The position numbers and the translations under genes are program-made. From positions 1-39,184 of the forward strand of contig DVJP01000020.1 in the NCBI GenBank assembly GCA_018716725.1: DNA of 39,184 nucleotides. The letters run 5' to 3'. Source of the DNA: Candidatus Merdivicinus excrementipullorum (lineage in GTDB: Bacteria; Bacillota; Clostridia; Oscillospirales; Ruminococcaceae). Below the pieces are notes generated by a model that did no database searches, was not told the DNA's origin, and saw only the letters and a list, made by a program, of their open reading frames with translations. This document shows, piece after piece, positions 1-6,361 of the stretch (position 1 is its first letter; every line of letters begins with the position of its first letter).

Positions 1-332
1 TGGTTTTAGAATCGGAGGAAGGCGTTGTTTTCGGGCTGGCCAACCTCGGCTCCTCCCGGGACAAGGAACGCCCGGACTGGGGGGAGCTGCGGGCCATTTA
101 CCTGCTGCCGGAATACTGGCGCAAAGGCTCCGGCACGGCCCTGTTCCAAGGAGCAGAGGAAGAACTGCGGCGGAGAGGGTACAGCCGGTATTTTCTCTGG
201 GCCTTTTGTGAAAACCCTCGCGCCCGGCGGTTTTACGAAAAAATGGGGATGCGGCTTTCCGGCAGGGAGCAGCCCTTTACCCTGGGCGGCAAAGAGCTTT
301 GGGAATGCCGGTATGAAAAGGAGCTTCTATGA
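1..332 (+). CDS. GNAT-family N-acetyltransferase, 5' end outside the window
   Basis: The reading frame is open from the first base to a TGA at 330-332, giving about 109 C-terminal residues. The segment LPEYWRKGSGTALFQGAEEE matches the acetyl-CoA-binding loop (R-x-G-x-G/A) and following helix of the GNAT fold, and NPRARRFYEKMGM is the usual C-terminal GNAT strand-helix motif. The acceptor substrate cannot be told. Its stop overlaps the ATG of the next gene (ATGA at 329-332), so the two acetyltransferases are translationally coupled. The start and N-terminal strand are not visible. Confidence 0.85.
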   Translation, partial: VLESEEGVVFGLANLGSSRDKERPDWGELRAIYLLPEYWRKGSGTALFQGAEEELRRRGYSRYFLWAFCENPRARRFYEKMGMRLSGREQPFTLGGKELWECRYEKELL

Positions 333-1069
333 ACTTTGAAAAAATTGCCGCCCTCTTTGACGGCTGGGAGGAAACCATGATCTGGTCGGCCTTGCAGGGG
401 GTCATGGGGGAGATTACGGCCGACGGCCCGGAAAATCCAAAATCCGCCCGGATCTTGCTGGGGGATTTCGGATTTTTCGCCGGGGAACCCAACGAAAGGC
501 TGGTTTCTTCCATGCTGGAAAACCGTTCCTTCCTGCTGGCCGTCCCCCAAAATGAAGAATGGGCCGCCTGCATGGAGAAAATCTTCCCAAACTCCCGCCG
601 CATTCCCCGTTACGCCATCAAAAAGGAGCCGGGCTGCTTTGACCGGGAAAGGCTGCAAAAATTTGCCCGGGACATCCCGGCGGAATATGCGGTGGTTCCT
701 ATCAACGAAGAACTGTTCTACCGAGTGCAGGAGGAAGAATGGAGCCGGGATTTCTGCGCGAACTTCCAAAGCTGGGAGCAGTACGCCCGGTACGGCGGCG
801 GGTTTGCGGCCCTTTATCAGGGGAAAATCGCAGCAGGGGCGTCCTCCTATACCGCCTATCGGGAGGGCATGGAAATCGAGGTGGACACCAAAGAAGCCCA
901 CCGCCGGAAGGGCTTGGCCCTCTGCTGCTGCGCAAACCTCATCCTGTCCTGCCTGGAAAAGGGGAAATACCCCAGCTGGGACGCGGCGAACCTACAGTCG
1001 GTGGCCCTGGCGGAAAAGCTGGGGTACCATTTTGACCGGGAATATTTGACCTTAGAAGTTCAATCATAA
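329..1069 (+). CDS. GNAT-family acetyltransferase (GNAT_acetyltran type)
   Basis: The protein has 246 residues. The C-terminal third holds the acetyl-CoA loop AHRRKGLA near residues 190-197, followed by a helix and the WDAANLQSVALAEKLGY motif in which the first Asn and Leu-Gly-Tyr are typical of GNAT enzymes. The N-terminal half looks like the variable lobe of the GNAT_acetyltran group (zwittermicin-resistance-like proteins), which is an assignment from pattern memory. Substrate unknown. It starts inside the stop of the upstream GNAT gene (ATGA), which suggests a shared transcript. A 50-bp gap with an AGGAGG site separates it from mutY. Confidence 0.8.
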   Translation: MNFEKIAALFDGWEETMIWSALQGVMGEITADGPENPKSARILLGDFGFFAGEPNERLVSSMLENRSFLLAVPQNEEWAACMEKIFPNSRRIPRYAIKKEPGCFDRERLQKFARDIPAEYAVVPINEELFYRVQEEEWSRDFCANFQSWEQYARYGGGFAALYQGKIAAGASSYTAYREGMEIEVDTKEAHRRKGLALCCCANLILSCLEKGKYPSWDAANLQSVALAEKLGYHFDREYLTLEVQS

Positions 1070-1119
1070 ATGAACATCTGAGATAGAAAATTGATACAGA
1101 AAATCAGGAGGAACCCCTT

Positions 1120-2241
1120 TTGACCATAAAACCCTTGAACGAAATCTTCAACCTCCCCATTCCGGAGGAAGAAATTTTCCGAATTGCCGCAGCTGTGCCG
1201 GAACCGCTCATAAACTGGTACCGGCAAAACGCCCGGGCGCTTCCCTGGCGGAAAAACCCCGAGCCTTACCGGGTGTGGGTGTCGGAAATTATGCTCCAGC
1301 AGACCCGGGTGGAGGCGGTAAAGCCCTATTACCAGCGGTTTTTGGAAGCCCTGCCGGACGTGGCCGCCTTGGCAAATGCCCCGGAAGAACAGCTGATGAA
1401 GCTTTGGGAGGGCTTAGGCTATTACAGCCGGGCCAGGAACCTGCAAAAAGCCGCCCGGCAGGTCATGGAGCGTCACGGCGGCAAGCTCCCTCCCTCTTAT
1501 GAGCTTTTGCTGGACTTGGCCGGATTCGGGGAATATACCGCCGGGGCGGTGGCGTCTATCGCCTTCGGCATCCCCGTCCCGGCTGTGGACGGAAACGTCC
1601 TGCGGGTGTTTTCCCGAGTTTTGGCCTCGGACAGCGACATTATGGCCCCGGCCGTCCGCAAGGGCTGCCGCCGCCTTCTGCTGGAAACCATGCCCCAAAA
1701 CTGCCCCGGGGACTACAACCAGGCCCTGATGGAACTGGGGGCCACCCTCTGCGCTCCAAACGGTCCGCCAAACTGCACGGCCTGTCCATTATCCCATCTG
1801 TGCCGGGCGTATTTAAACGGCAACCCGTCGGCTTTCCCGGTGAAGGCCCCCAAAAAGGAACGACGGGTGGAGGAGAAAACCATATTCGCCGTCATTTCCC
1901 CGGAAGGGGTACTGCTGCGCAAACGCCCGGAGGAGGGGCTTTTGGCGGGGCTTTGGGAATTTCCCTGGGAGGAGGGGCATCTCTCCAAGAGAGAAACCGG
2001 CAAAAAGCTGGAAGAATGGGGGATTTCCCCGAAAAAACGGCATACCCTCCGCCTGGCAAAACATATTTTTACCCATGTGGAATGGCGGATGGCCGGGGTT
2101 CTGGCCGTCTGTGAAAAAATCCTCCCGCCGGAGGGCATGCGCCTGGTAACCTGGGAGGAAATGGAAACCGTGTATACCGTGCCCAGCGCGTTTTCCGCGT
2201 TTCAGAAAGCCGCACTGGCCGCCAAGGAGGAATTGCCATGA
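1120..2241 (+). CDS. mutY: Adenine DNA glycosylase MutY
   Basis: MutY removes adenine mispaired with 8-oxoguanine, the base-excision defence against G-to-T mutation. Visible features of the 373-residue protein: general acid Glu56 in WVSEIMLQQT, helix-hairpin-helix LAGFGEYTAGAV (about 133-144), catalytic Asp157 in VDGNVLR, and four cysteines for a [4Fe-4S] cluster at 211, 219, 222 and 228. The first cysteine spacing is X7 rather than the X6 of E. coli MutY. The C-terminal domain (about 245-370) is the NUDIX-like 8-oxoG recognition domain. The start is TTG, supported by AGGAGG at 1106-1111. It ends in an ATGA overlap with the next gene. Confidence 0.96.
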   Translation: MTIKPLNEIFNLPIPEEEIFRIAAAVPEPLINWYRQNARALPWRKNPEPYRVWVSEIMLQQTRVEAVKPYYQRFLEALPDVAALANAPEEQLMKLWEGLGYYSRARNLQKAARQVMERHGGKLPPSYELLLDLAGFGEYTAGAVASIAFGIPVPAVDGNVLRVFSRVLASDSDIMAPAVRKGCRRLLLETMPQNCPGDYNQALMELGATLCAPNGPPNCTACPLSHLCRAYLNGNPSAFPVKAPKKERRVEEKTIFAVISPEGVLLRKRPEEGLLAGLWEFPWEEGHLSKRETGKKLEEWGISPKKRHTLRLAKHIFTHVEWRMAGVLAVCEKILPPEGMRLVTWEEMETVYTVPSAFSAFQKAALAAKEELP

Positions 2242-2801
2242 ACGAAGAATTTTTAGCCCAAATCAAAGAGGAAACCCGGACGGCTTTCGGGGAGCTTTTG
2301 AACGCCGCCAAATTAAAGCCCGGCCAAATCGTGGTGGTGGGGTGCAGCTCCAGCGAAATCGTTGGGGAAAAAATCGGCACCTGCTCCAGCATGGAGGCGG
2401 CGGAAGCGGTCTTTTCCGTTTTGCGGGAAATGACGGCGGAGCGGGGATTATTCCTGGCGGCCCAGTGCTGCGAGCATTTGAACCGGGCGCTGGTGGTGGA
2501 GGAAGCCTGCGCCGAGAAATACGGCCTTCAGCAGATCAACGCCGTCCCCTGGGCCCACGGCGGCGGGGCCATGGGGACCACCGCCTACCAGAAATTCGAA
2601 CGCCCTGTCCTGGTGAGCCATATCAAAGCGGCGGCAGGGCTGGATATCGGCGGCACTTTGATTGGGATGCATTTGAACGAAGTGGCCGTGCCATTCCGGG
2701 CCAGCGTCAGCCGCATCGGGAACGCCATTCTGCTTATGGCCCGCACCCGTCCGCCCTTTGTGGGGGGCGAGCGCGCCCATTACGACGAAGATTTGCTGTG
2801 A
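2238..2801 (+). CDS. UPF0340 / TIGR01440 family protein (YwlG-like)
   Basis: The 187-residue protein matches the conserved Firmicute family UPF0340 (B. subtilis YwlG), recognised from VVVGCSSSEIVGEKIG, LAAQCCEHLNRALV, GGAMGTTAY and AGLDIGGTLIGMHL. The family has no established biochemical role. Conserved Cys and His residues (GCSSSE, QCCEHLNRA) would suit metal or nucleotide binding, which is only an inference. It is translationally coupled to mutY (ATG 2238, mutY TGA 2239-2241) with AAGGAGG at 2224-2230. Its 3' end overlaps the convergent ribbon-helix-helix gene by 22 bp. Confidence 0.9.
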   Translation: MNEEFLAQIKEETRTAFGELLNAAKLKPGQIVVVGCSSSEIVGEKIGTCSSMEAAEAVFSVLREMTAERGLFLAAQCCEHLNRALVVEEACAEKYGLQQINAVPWAHGGGAMGTTAYQKFERPVLVSHIKAAAGLDIGGTLIGMHLNEVAVPFRASVSRIGNAILLMARTRPPFVGGERAHYDEDLL

Positions 2802-2971
2802 GAAGATTCTTCCAGATTTTGCAGGGCGAATTCGCAGCATTGCAGGATGAGAGAATTAAACGAAACTCCTTCCTGTGAGGCAATTTCTGTCAGCCGGTCA
2901 AAAAGGGCGGAAGTAAAGCGGATAGTGCGGGGAATATTTGCTTTATCGCGCAGGGGATGAACGATGAACAT
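2780..2971 (-). CDS. Small ribbon-helix-helix (CopG/Arc-like) DNA-binding protein
   Basis: This 63-residue protein contains a beta strand (NIPRTIRFTSAL), helix A (FDRLTEIASQEG) and helix B (SFNSLILQCCEFALQNLEE), the order seen in ribbon-helix-helix repressors. The ATG at 2971 has GGAGG seven bases upstream on the minus strand, so I consider it a real gene. It may act as an autorepressor or an antitoxin-type regulator, but no toxin partner is next to it. It is convergent with and overlaps the UPF0340 gene, and its upstream region is a multi-hairpin repeat. Confidence 0.7.
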   Translation of the reverse strand: MFIVHPLRDKANIPRTIRFTSALFDRLTEIASQEGVSFNSLILQCCEFALQNLEESSHSKSSS

Positions 2972-2989
2972 AGAAAGACCTCCAAAAGA

Positions 2990-3141
2990 AAAAATAAAAG
3001 TTTTACTCGATTTTTTTCAAAAAATCGCGGATTCCAAAGGCAGAGCCTTTGGTCGCACTCCGCAGAGTGCGAAATCTCCATGATACCAAAAGATCAGGAG
3101 GCGGGAACCCTATCTTCCGCTTTTCAAGCGGCGGGGTTTCC
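2990..3141 (-). repeat. Multi-hairpin repeat element, copy 1 (inverted)
   Basis: Read on the minus strand, this region shares an ordered set of blocks with 3414-3591. Shared boxes are GATAGGGTTCC (plus 3104-3114 here, 3428-3438 there) and CCTCCTGATCTTT..ATCAT (3079-3101 here, 3475-3496 there). Hairpins here: 6-bp stem at 3117-3131; 7-bp stem at 3054-3071; perfect 8-bp stem at 3034-3052; 8-bp stem with TGAA loop (minus sense) at 3008-3027. Stem sequences differ from copy 2 but stay self-complementary. Confidence 0.75.
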
Positions 3142-3207
3142 TATTTATCTCCTCGTATTATAGCACAAAAATTTCAAATCGGAAGAAAATGCTACAATTC
3201 AGTTGCA

Positions 3208-3405
3208 TTGGATTTTTGTGCTGTGCTTTCGCAAAAAAAAATAGCAGAGATTTTAAATTGTCAGCGGGAAGTGTATCGAAGATACGAAACAGGAAAAAAT
3301 GAAATTCCGGTTTCATTTGCAATTATTCTCGCCCGTTATTATGACGTTACCACCGATTACCTTTTAGGGTTGACCAAAGAACGCAAACCGTTTCCGAAGA
3401 AATGA
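3208..3405 (+). pseudogene. XRE-family helix-turn-helix fragment
   Basis: The C-terminal part, SQKKIAEILNCQREVYRRYE followed by TGKNEIPVSFAIILARYYDV and DYLLGLTKERKP, is a clear Cro/C1-type HTH with the usual recognition helix and the DYLLGLT tail. Helix 1 and a normal start are missing: the frame stays open upstream into the repeat, but the sequence there does not resemble the family and no ribosome site precedes any ATG. I place the nominal start at the in-frame TTG 3208, without a ribosome site. It is bracketed by inverted copies of the multi-hairpin repeat. It is either decayed or uses an unusual start. Confidence 0.5.
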
Positions 3406-3413
3406 CGTGTTTT

Positions 3414-3591
3414 TTGGGGAACCCCTTGATAGGGTTCCCCACGATGGAACAGTCCACCGGACTATTCCATCTCCCCTCCTGATCTTTTTTTATCATAAAG
3501 ATTTCGCTCGTTGCGACGAGCGAGAAGGGACTCCGTCCCCTTCACCCCTGCCGCCTTTTGAAAAAGGCGGGCGAAAACTTTAATTTTTCGC
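3414..3591 (+). repeat. Multi-hairpin repeat element, copy 2; fills the 3406-3725 gap with the next promoter
   Basis: Consecutive hairpins: 9-bp GGGGAACCC/GGGTTCCCC (3416-3440); 13-bp stem with one mismatch (3443-3471), absent from copy 1; 7-bp TCGCTCG/CGAGCGA (3504-3523); 8-bp stem with one bulge GAAGGGAC/GTCCCCTTC (3524-3543); 8-bp CCGCCTTT-TGAA-AAAGGCGG (3551-3570); 7-bp GCGAAAA/TTTTCGC (3571-3591). The TGAA loop is the same as in copy 1 although the stem is different. No coding potential was seen. Confidence 0.75.
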
Positions 3592-3649
3592 TTACAGGGT
3601 GCGTAAAAGATAAAAATTCTCCAAAATCTCGATTTTACAGAAAAATATC

Positions 3650-3678
3650 TTGCAATTATCCGAAGGCTGTGCTATAAT
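3650..3678 (+). promoter_or_regulatory. Sigma-A type promoter of the XRE-cupin / acyl-CoA synthetase unit
   Basis: TTGCAA (3650-3655) and TATAAT (3673-3678) are separated by 17 bp. An inverted repeat AAAATC-TC-GATTTT lies at 3623-3636, 13 bp upstream of the -35 box, and could be an operator for the cupin regulator encoded next; that part is an inference. Confidence 0.75.
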
Positions 3679-3725
3679 AAACGGAAAACCCCTATGGGAA
3701 AAATCTTACAGAAAGGAACGTCGCC

Positions 3726-4277
3726 ATGAACAACGAATTTAAAGAAATCGCCGCCCGTATCCGGGAACTGCGGGAAGCCTGCGGCTATACCCAGGAGGAA
3801 ATGGCCGGTTTTGTAAAAGCCGACCCGGAAACTTACGCCGGCTATGAGCGCAGCGGCGAAAATATCCCCATCAGCGTCATTTACGAAATTGCCAACCGGT
3901 GCGGTGTGGATTTTACGGAGATCATGACCGGCGTCCGGGCGAAGCTCAACACTTACCACATTGTCCGCCGGGGCGAAGGCCGCAGCGTCGCCCGTTATCC
4001 CGGCTACCGGTTCGAGGACCTGGCTTTCCGCTACAACAAAAAAATTATGCAGCCTTTGCTGGTAACTTTGGAACCCTCCGACGACCCTGCCGACCTGGTA
4101 ACCCACGCCGGGCAGGAATTTAACCTGGTGCTGGAAGGCTCCATTGCCGTGGTGTTTGACGACAAGGAACTGGTTCTCACCGCCGGGGATTCCATTTACT
4201 TTAACCCCACCCATCCCCACGGCCAGCGGTGCGTCGGGACGGTCAAAGCCCGTTTCCTCACTGTCATCGCCGAGTAA
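3726..4277 (+). CDS. XRE-cupin transcriptional regulator
   Basis: The 183-residue protein has an N-terminal Cro/C1 HTH (about residues 8-62; IRELREACGYTQEEMAGFV then TYAGYERSGENIPISVIYEI) and a C-terminal cupin (about 105-180; HAGQEFNLVLEGSIAVVFDD, GDSIYFNPTHPHGQRC) in which histidines could bind metal or ligand. This architecture is typical of one-component regulators that sense a small molecule in the cupin. It lies 33 bp before the acyl-CoA synthetase on the same transcript, so it probably controls that unit in response to the acid or its CoA ester. The start has an AAAGGA site at about 3712-3717. Confidence 0.88.
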   Translation: MNNEFKEIAARIRELREACGYTQEEMAGFVKADPETYAGYERSGENIPISVIYEIANRCGVDFTEIMTGVRAKLNTYHIVRRGEGRSVARYPGYRFEDLAFRYNKKIMQPLLVTLEPSDDPADLVTHAGQEFNLVLEGSIAVVFDDKELVLTAGDSIYFNPTHPHGQRCVGTVKARFLTVIAE

Positions 4278-4310
4278 CCGGGTATCTTCAGCAAGGGAGG
4301 CTTCTATATC

Positions 4311-5987
4311 ATGCTTTTAGACCGTTTTCTTCCCCGGATAGAATTTGATTCCTACGAGGATTTTAAAGAGAATTATAAAGTGAACGTGCCGGAGGATTTC
4401 AACTTCGGCTTCGACATTGTGGACGCCTGGGCCGATCAGGAGCCGGACAAAAAGGCCCTGGTTTGGGTCAACGACCACAATGAAGAAAAAACCTTCACCT
4501 TTACCGACATCAAGCGCCTTTCCAACCAGGCCGCCAACTTTTTCAAAAGTCTGGGTATCAAAAAAGGCGACGTTGTCCTTCTGATTCTGCGCCGCCGGTG
4601 GGAATACTGGGTCTGCGCCACAGCCCTGCACAAAATCGGGGCCACCTTGATCCCCGGTTCTTTGCAGCTGACCAAAAAGGACATCGTTTACCGGGCCAAC
4701 GCCGCCGGGATTTCGGCGGTAGTCTGCGTCAACGACGATTTTGTCATCAAACAGGTGGAGGACGCCTGGGACAGCGCGCCCACCCTTAAAAACCGCATCC
4801 TGGTGGTGGACAAACGGGAGGGCTGGCTCTGCTTTGAGGAGGAAATCGCCAAATTCTCCGGCGAATTCCCCCGTCCGACAGGTTCCGAGGCCACCCGCTG
4901 GGACGACATTATGCTGGTTTACTTCACCTCCGGCACCACCGGCATGCCCAAAATGGTGCAGCATAACTTTTCTTATCCGTTAGGCCACATTGTCACTGCC
5001 AAATACTGGCAGCAGGTCCAGGAAAACAAGCTCCATATGAGCGTTTCCGATTCCGGCTGGGCCAAATTCGGCTGGGGCAAGATTTACGGCCAGTGGATCT
5101 GCGGGGCGGTGATTTTCGCCTATGACATGGACAAATTCATCCCCTTAAACCTTCTCAAAATGATTACCAAATACCAGGTGACCACCTTCTGCGCGCCCCC
5201 CACCATGTACCGGTTTATGCTCCAGGAGGATGTGACCCAGTTCGACCTGTCCTGCATTAAGCACTGCTGCATTGCCGGCGAGCCGTTAAACCCCGAGGTT
5301 TTCCGCAAATGGTACGAGCTGACGGGGTTAAAGCTCTGCGAAGGCTTCGGCCAGAGCGAATCTTCGGTTATGCTGGCCAATTTCCAGTGGTTTGAGCCTA
5401 TCCCCGGCTCCACCGGGAAGCCTTCCCCCCTTTATGACATCCAGCTCATTGACGAGAACGGCAACCCCTGCCCTGACGGCGAGGAAGGCACCATCGCTGT
5501 TATGGACGTGGCCCATAACCCGCCTGTGGGGCTGTTTACAGGCTATTTCAAAAACGAGGAAATGACCAAGGAAAAGCTGGGCGGCGCATACTACGACACC
5601 GGCGACGTGGCCTGGCGGGATTCCAACGGATATTACTGGTTTGTGGGCCGCAACGACGACGTGATTAAGTGCTCCGGCTACCGCATCGGGCCTTTTGAGG
5701 TGGAAAGCGCCCTTTTGGAGCATCCGGCGGTGGTGGAGTGCGCCATTACGGCGGCCCCCGACCCCATCCGGGGCCAGGTGGTCAAGGCCACCGTTGTGCT
5801 GGCCGCCGGGTACACCCCCAGCGAAGAGCTGAAAAAGGAGCTGCAAAACCATGTAAAACGGGTGACGGCCCCCTATAAATACCCCCGGATCGTGGACTTT
5901 GTGGCGGAGCTTCCCAAAACCCTGGGCGGCAAAATCAAGCGCGCCCAGATCCGCCACCACGACGCAGGCGCCGGCGTACAGCCATAA
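4311..5987 (+). CDS. AMP-forming acyl-CoA synthetase (acetyl/medium-chain type)
   Basis: This 558-residue enzyme would activate a carboxylic acid to acyl-AMP and then acyl-CoA. Motifs: phosphate-binding loop YFTSGTTGMPKMVQHN (about 204-219), CEGFGQSES adenine-binding motif, YDTGDVAWRDSNGYYWFVGR hinge region, and the C-terminal catalytic lysine in GGKIKR (Lys541). Overall it resembles ACSM-like medium-chain or acetyl-CoA synthetases; the acid is not predictable from sequence alone. AAGGGAGG lies upstream of ATG 4311. Pairing with an XRE-cupin regulator suggests a substrate-responsive two-gene unit. Confidence 0.92.
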   Translation: MLLDRFLPRIEFDSYEDFKENYKVNVPEDFNFGFDIVDAWADQEPDKKALVWVNDHNEEKTFTFTDIKRLSNQAANFFKSLGIKKGDVVLLILRRRWEYWVCATALHKIGATLIPGSLQLTKKDIVYRANAAGISAVVCVNDDFVIKQVEDAWDSAPTLKNRILVVDKREGWLCFEEEIAKFSGEFPRPTGSEATRWDDIMLVYFTSGTTGMPKMVQHNFSYPLGHIVTAKYWQQVQENKLHMSVSDSGWAKFGWGKIYGQWICGAVIFAYDMDKFIPLNLLKMITKYQVTTFCAPPTMYRFMLQEDVTQFDLSCIKHCCIAGEPLNPEVFRKWYELTGLKLCEGFGQSESSVMLANFQWFEPIPGSTGKPSPLYDIQLIDENGNPCPDGEEGTIAVMDVAHNPPVGLFTGYFKNEEMTKEKLGGAYYDTGDVAWRDSNGYYWFVGRNDDVIKCSGYRIGPFEVESALLEHPAVVECAITAAPDPIRGQVVKATVVLAAGYTPSEELKKELQNHVKRVTAPYKYPRIVDFVAELPKTLGGKIKRAQIRHHDAGAGVQP

Positions 5988-6087
5988 TGCCTCGCGCCGG
6001 GTTTTGGCAGGCCTGGAACCGGGTTCCCTGTGGGAATTTGGCGGAGTGATTTTGCAAACAAATTACAGAGTGCCGAAAAATTTTTTC

Positions 6088-6116
6088 TTGACAAATGGGA
6101 AAATCTGCGTTACAAT
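6088..6116 (+). promoter_or_regulatory. Promoter of the aromatic amino acid operon
   Basis: TTGACA (6088-6093), a 17-bp spacer, and TACAAT (6111-6116) form a near-consensus sigma-A promoter. Transcription would start near 6123, leaving a leader of about 240 nt before aroF, which holds the leader peptide and terminator described next. Confidence 0.88.
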
Positions 6117-6145
6117 GAAGAAAATTCGGAAAGGAGCAGTTACAG

Positions 6146-6262
6146 ATGACCAAAAAACTGGAAACGCGTCGATTTATGGGATATTTTGGCTGGGGCTATT
6201 ATTTTGCCGCCGGTCTTGTTTCCCATGAACATCTTTCGTTGCCCAGTTCGCGACAGCTGTAA
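6146..6262 (+). CDS. Aromatic-residue-rich leader peptide of the aro operon (38 aa)
   Basis: An AAGGAG site (6131-6136) sits nine bases before ATG 6146, and the frame ends at TAA 6260-6262. Residues 8-24 read RRFMGYFGWGYYFAAGL: seven of the eleven residues 10-20 are Phe, Tyr or Trp. The peptide lies between a consensus promoter and a perfect intrinsic terminator, directly upstream of DAHP synthase. That is the arrangement of leader peptides in ribosome-mediated attenuation (as in E. coli pheA and trp). I infer that slow decoding of Phe, Tyr or Trp codons when the charged tRNAs are scarce allows read-through into aroF. The alternative, an unrelated small protein, is less likely given its position and composition. 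Confidence 0.85.
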   Translation: MTKKLETRRFMGYFGWGYYFAAGLVSHEHLSLPSSRQL

Positions 6263-6296
6263 TCTTTCCTGGAAGAAAATAAACAGGATCGGCGGC
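6206..6296 (+). promoter_or_regulatory. Candidate antiterminator helix (6206-6221 with 6281-6296)
   Basis: RNA bases 6206-6221 can pair with 6281-6296 over 16 consecutive positions, including two G-U pairs. The downstream strand includes 6294-6296, the first three bases of the terminator stem, so the two structures are mutually exclusive at the terminator base. The upstream strand starts directly after the last aromatic codon (Phe20, 6203-6205). A ribosome held at an early aromatic codon would leave this strand free. Confidence 0.65.
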
Positions 6297-6330
6297 CCGC
6301 ATCTTTGGAAACGAAGATGCGGGCCTTTTT
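6294..6330 (+). terminator. Intrinsic terminator in the aro leader (attenuator)
   Basis: GGCCCGCATCTT (6294-6305) and AAGATGCGGGCC (6314-6325) form a perfect 12-bp stem with an 8-nt loop, followed by TTTTT (6326-6330). It lies after the leader peptide and 31 bp before the aroF start, so it is placed to terminate within the leader rather than at the end of an operon. Confidence 0.92.
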
Positions 6331-6361
6331 GTATGCCATCGTCAAAAAAGGAGTTTTGAAC

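Noticed and set aside
1-1069. Two adjacent GNAT genes as a toxin-antitoxin pair
   Set aside because: Both are complete GNAT folds as far as visible and no small antitoxin is next to them; the ribbon-helix-helix gene is about 1.8 kb away on the other strand.
6015-6040. Small hairpin TTCCC-TGT-GGGAA with TTT after the acyl-CoA synthetase
   Set aside because: The stem is only 5 bp and the T run is three bases, so I did not call it a terminator.
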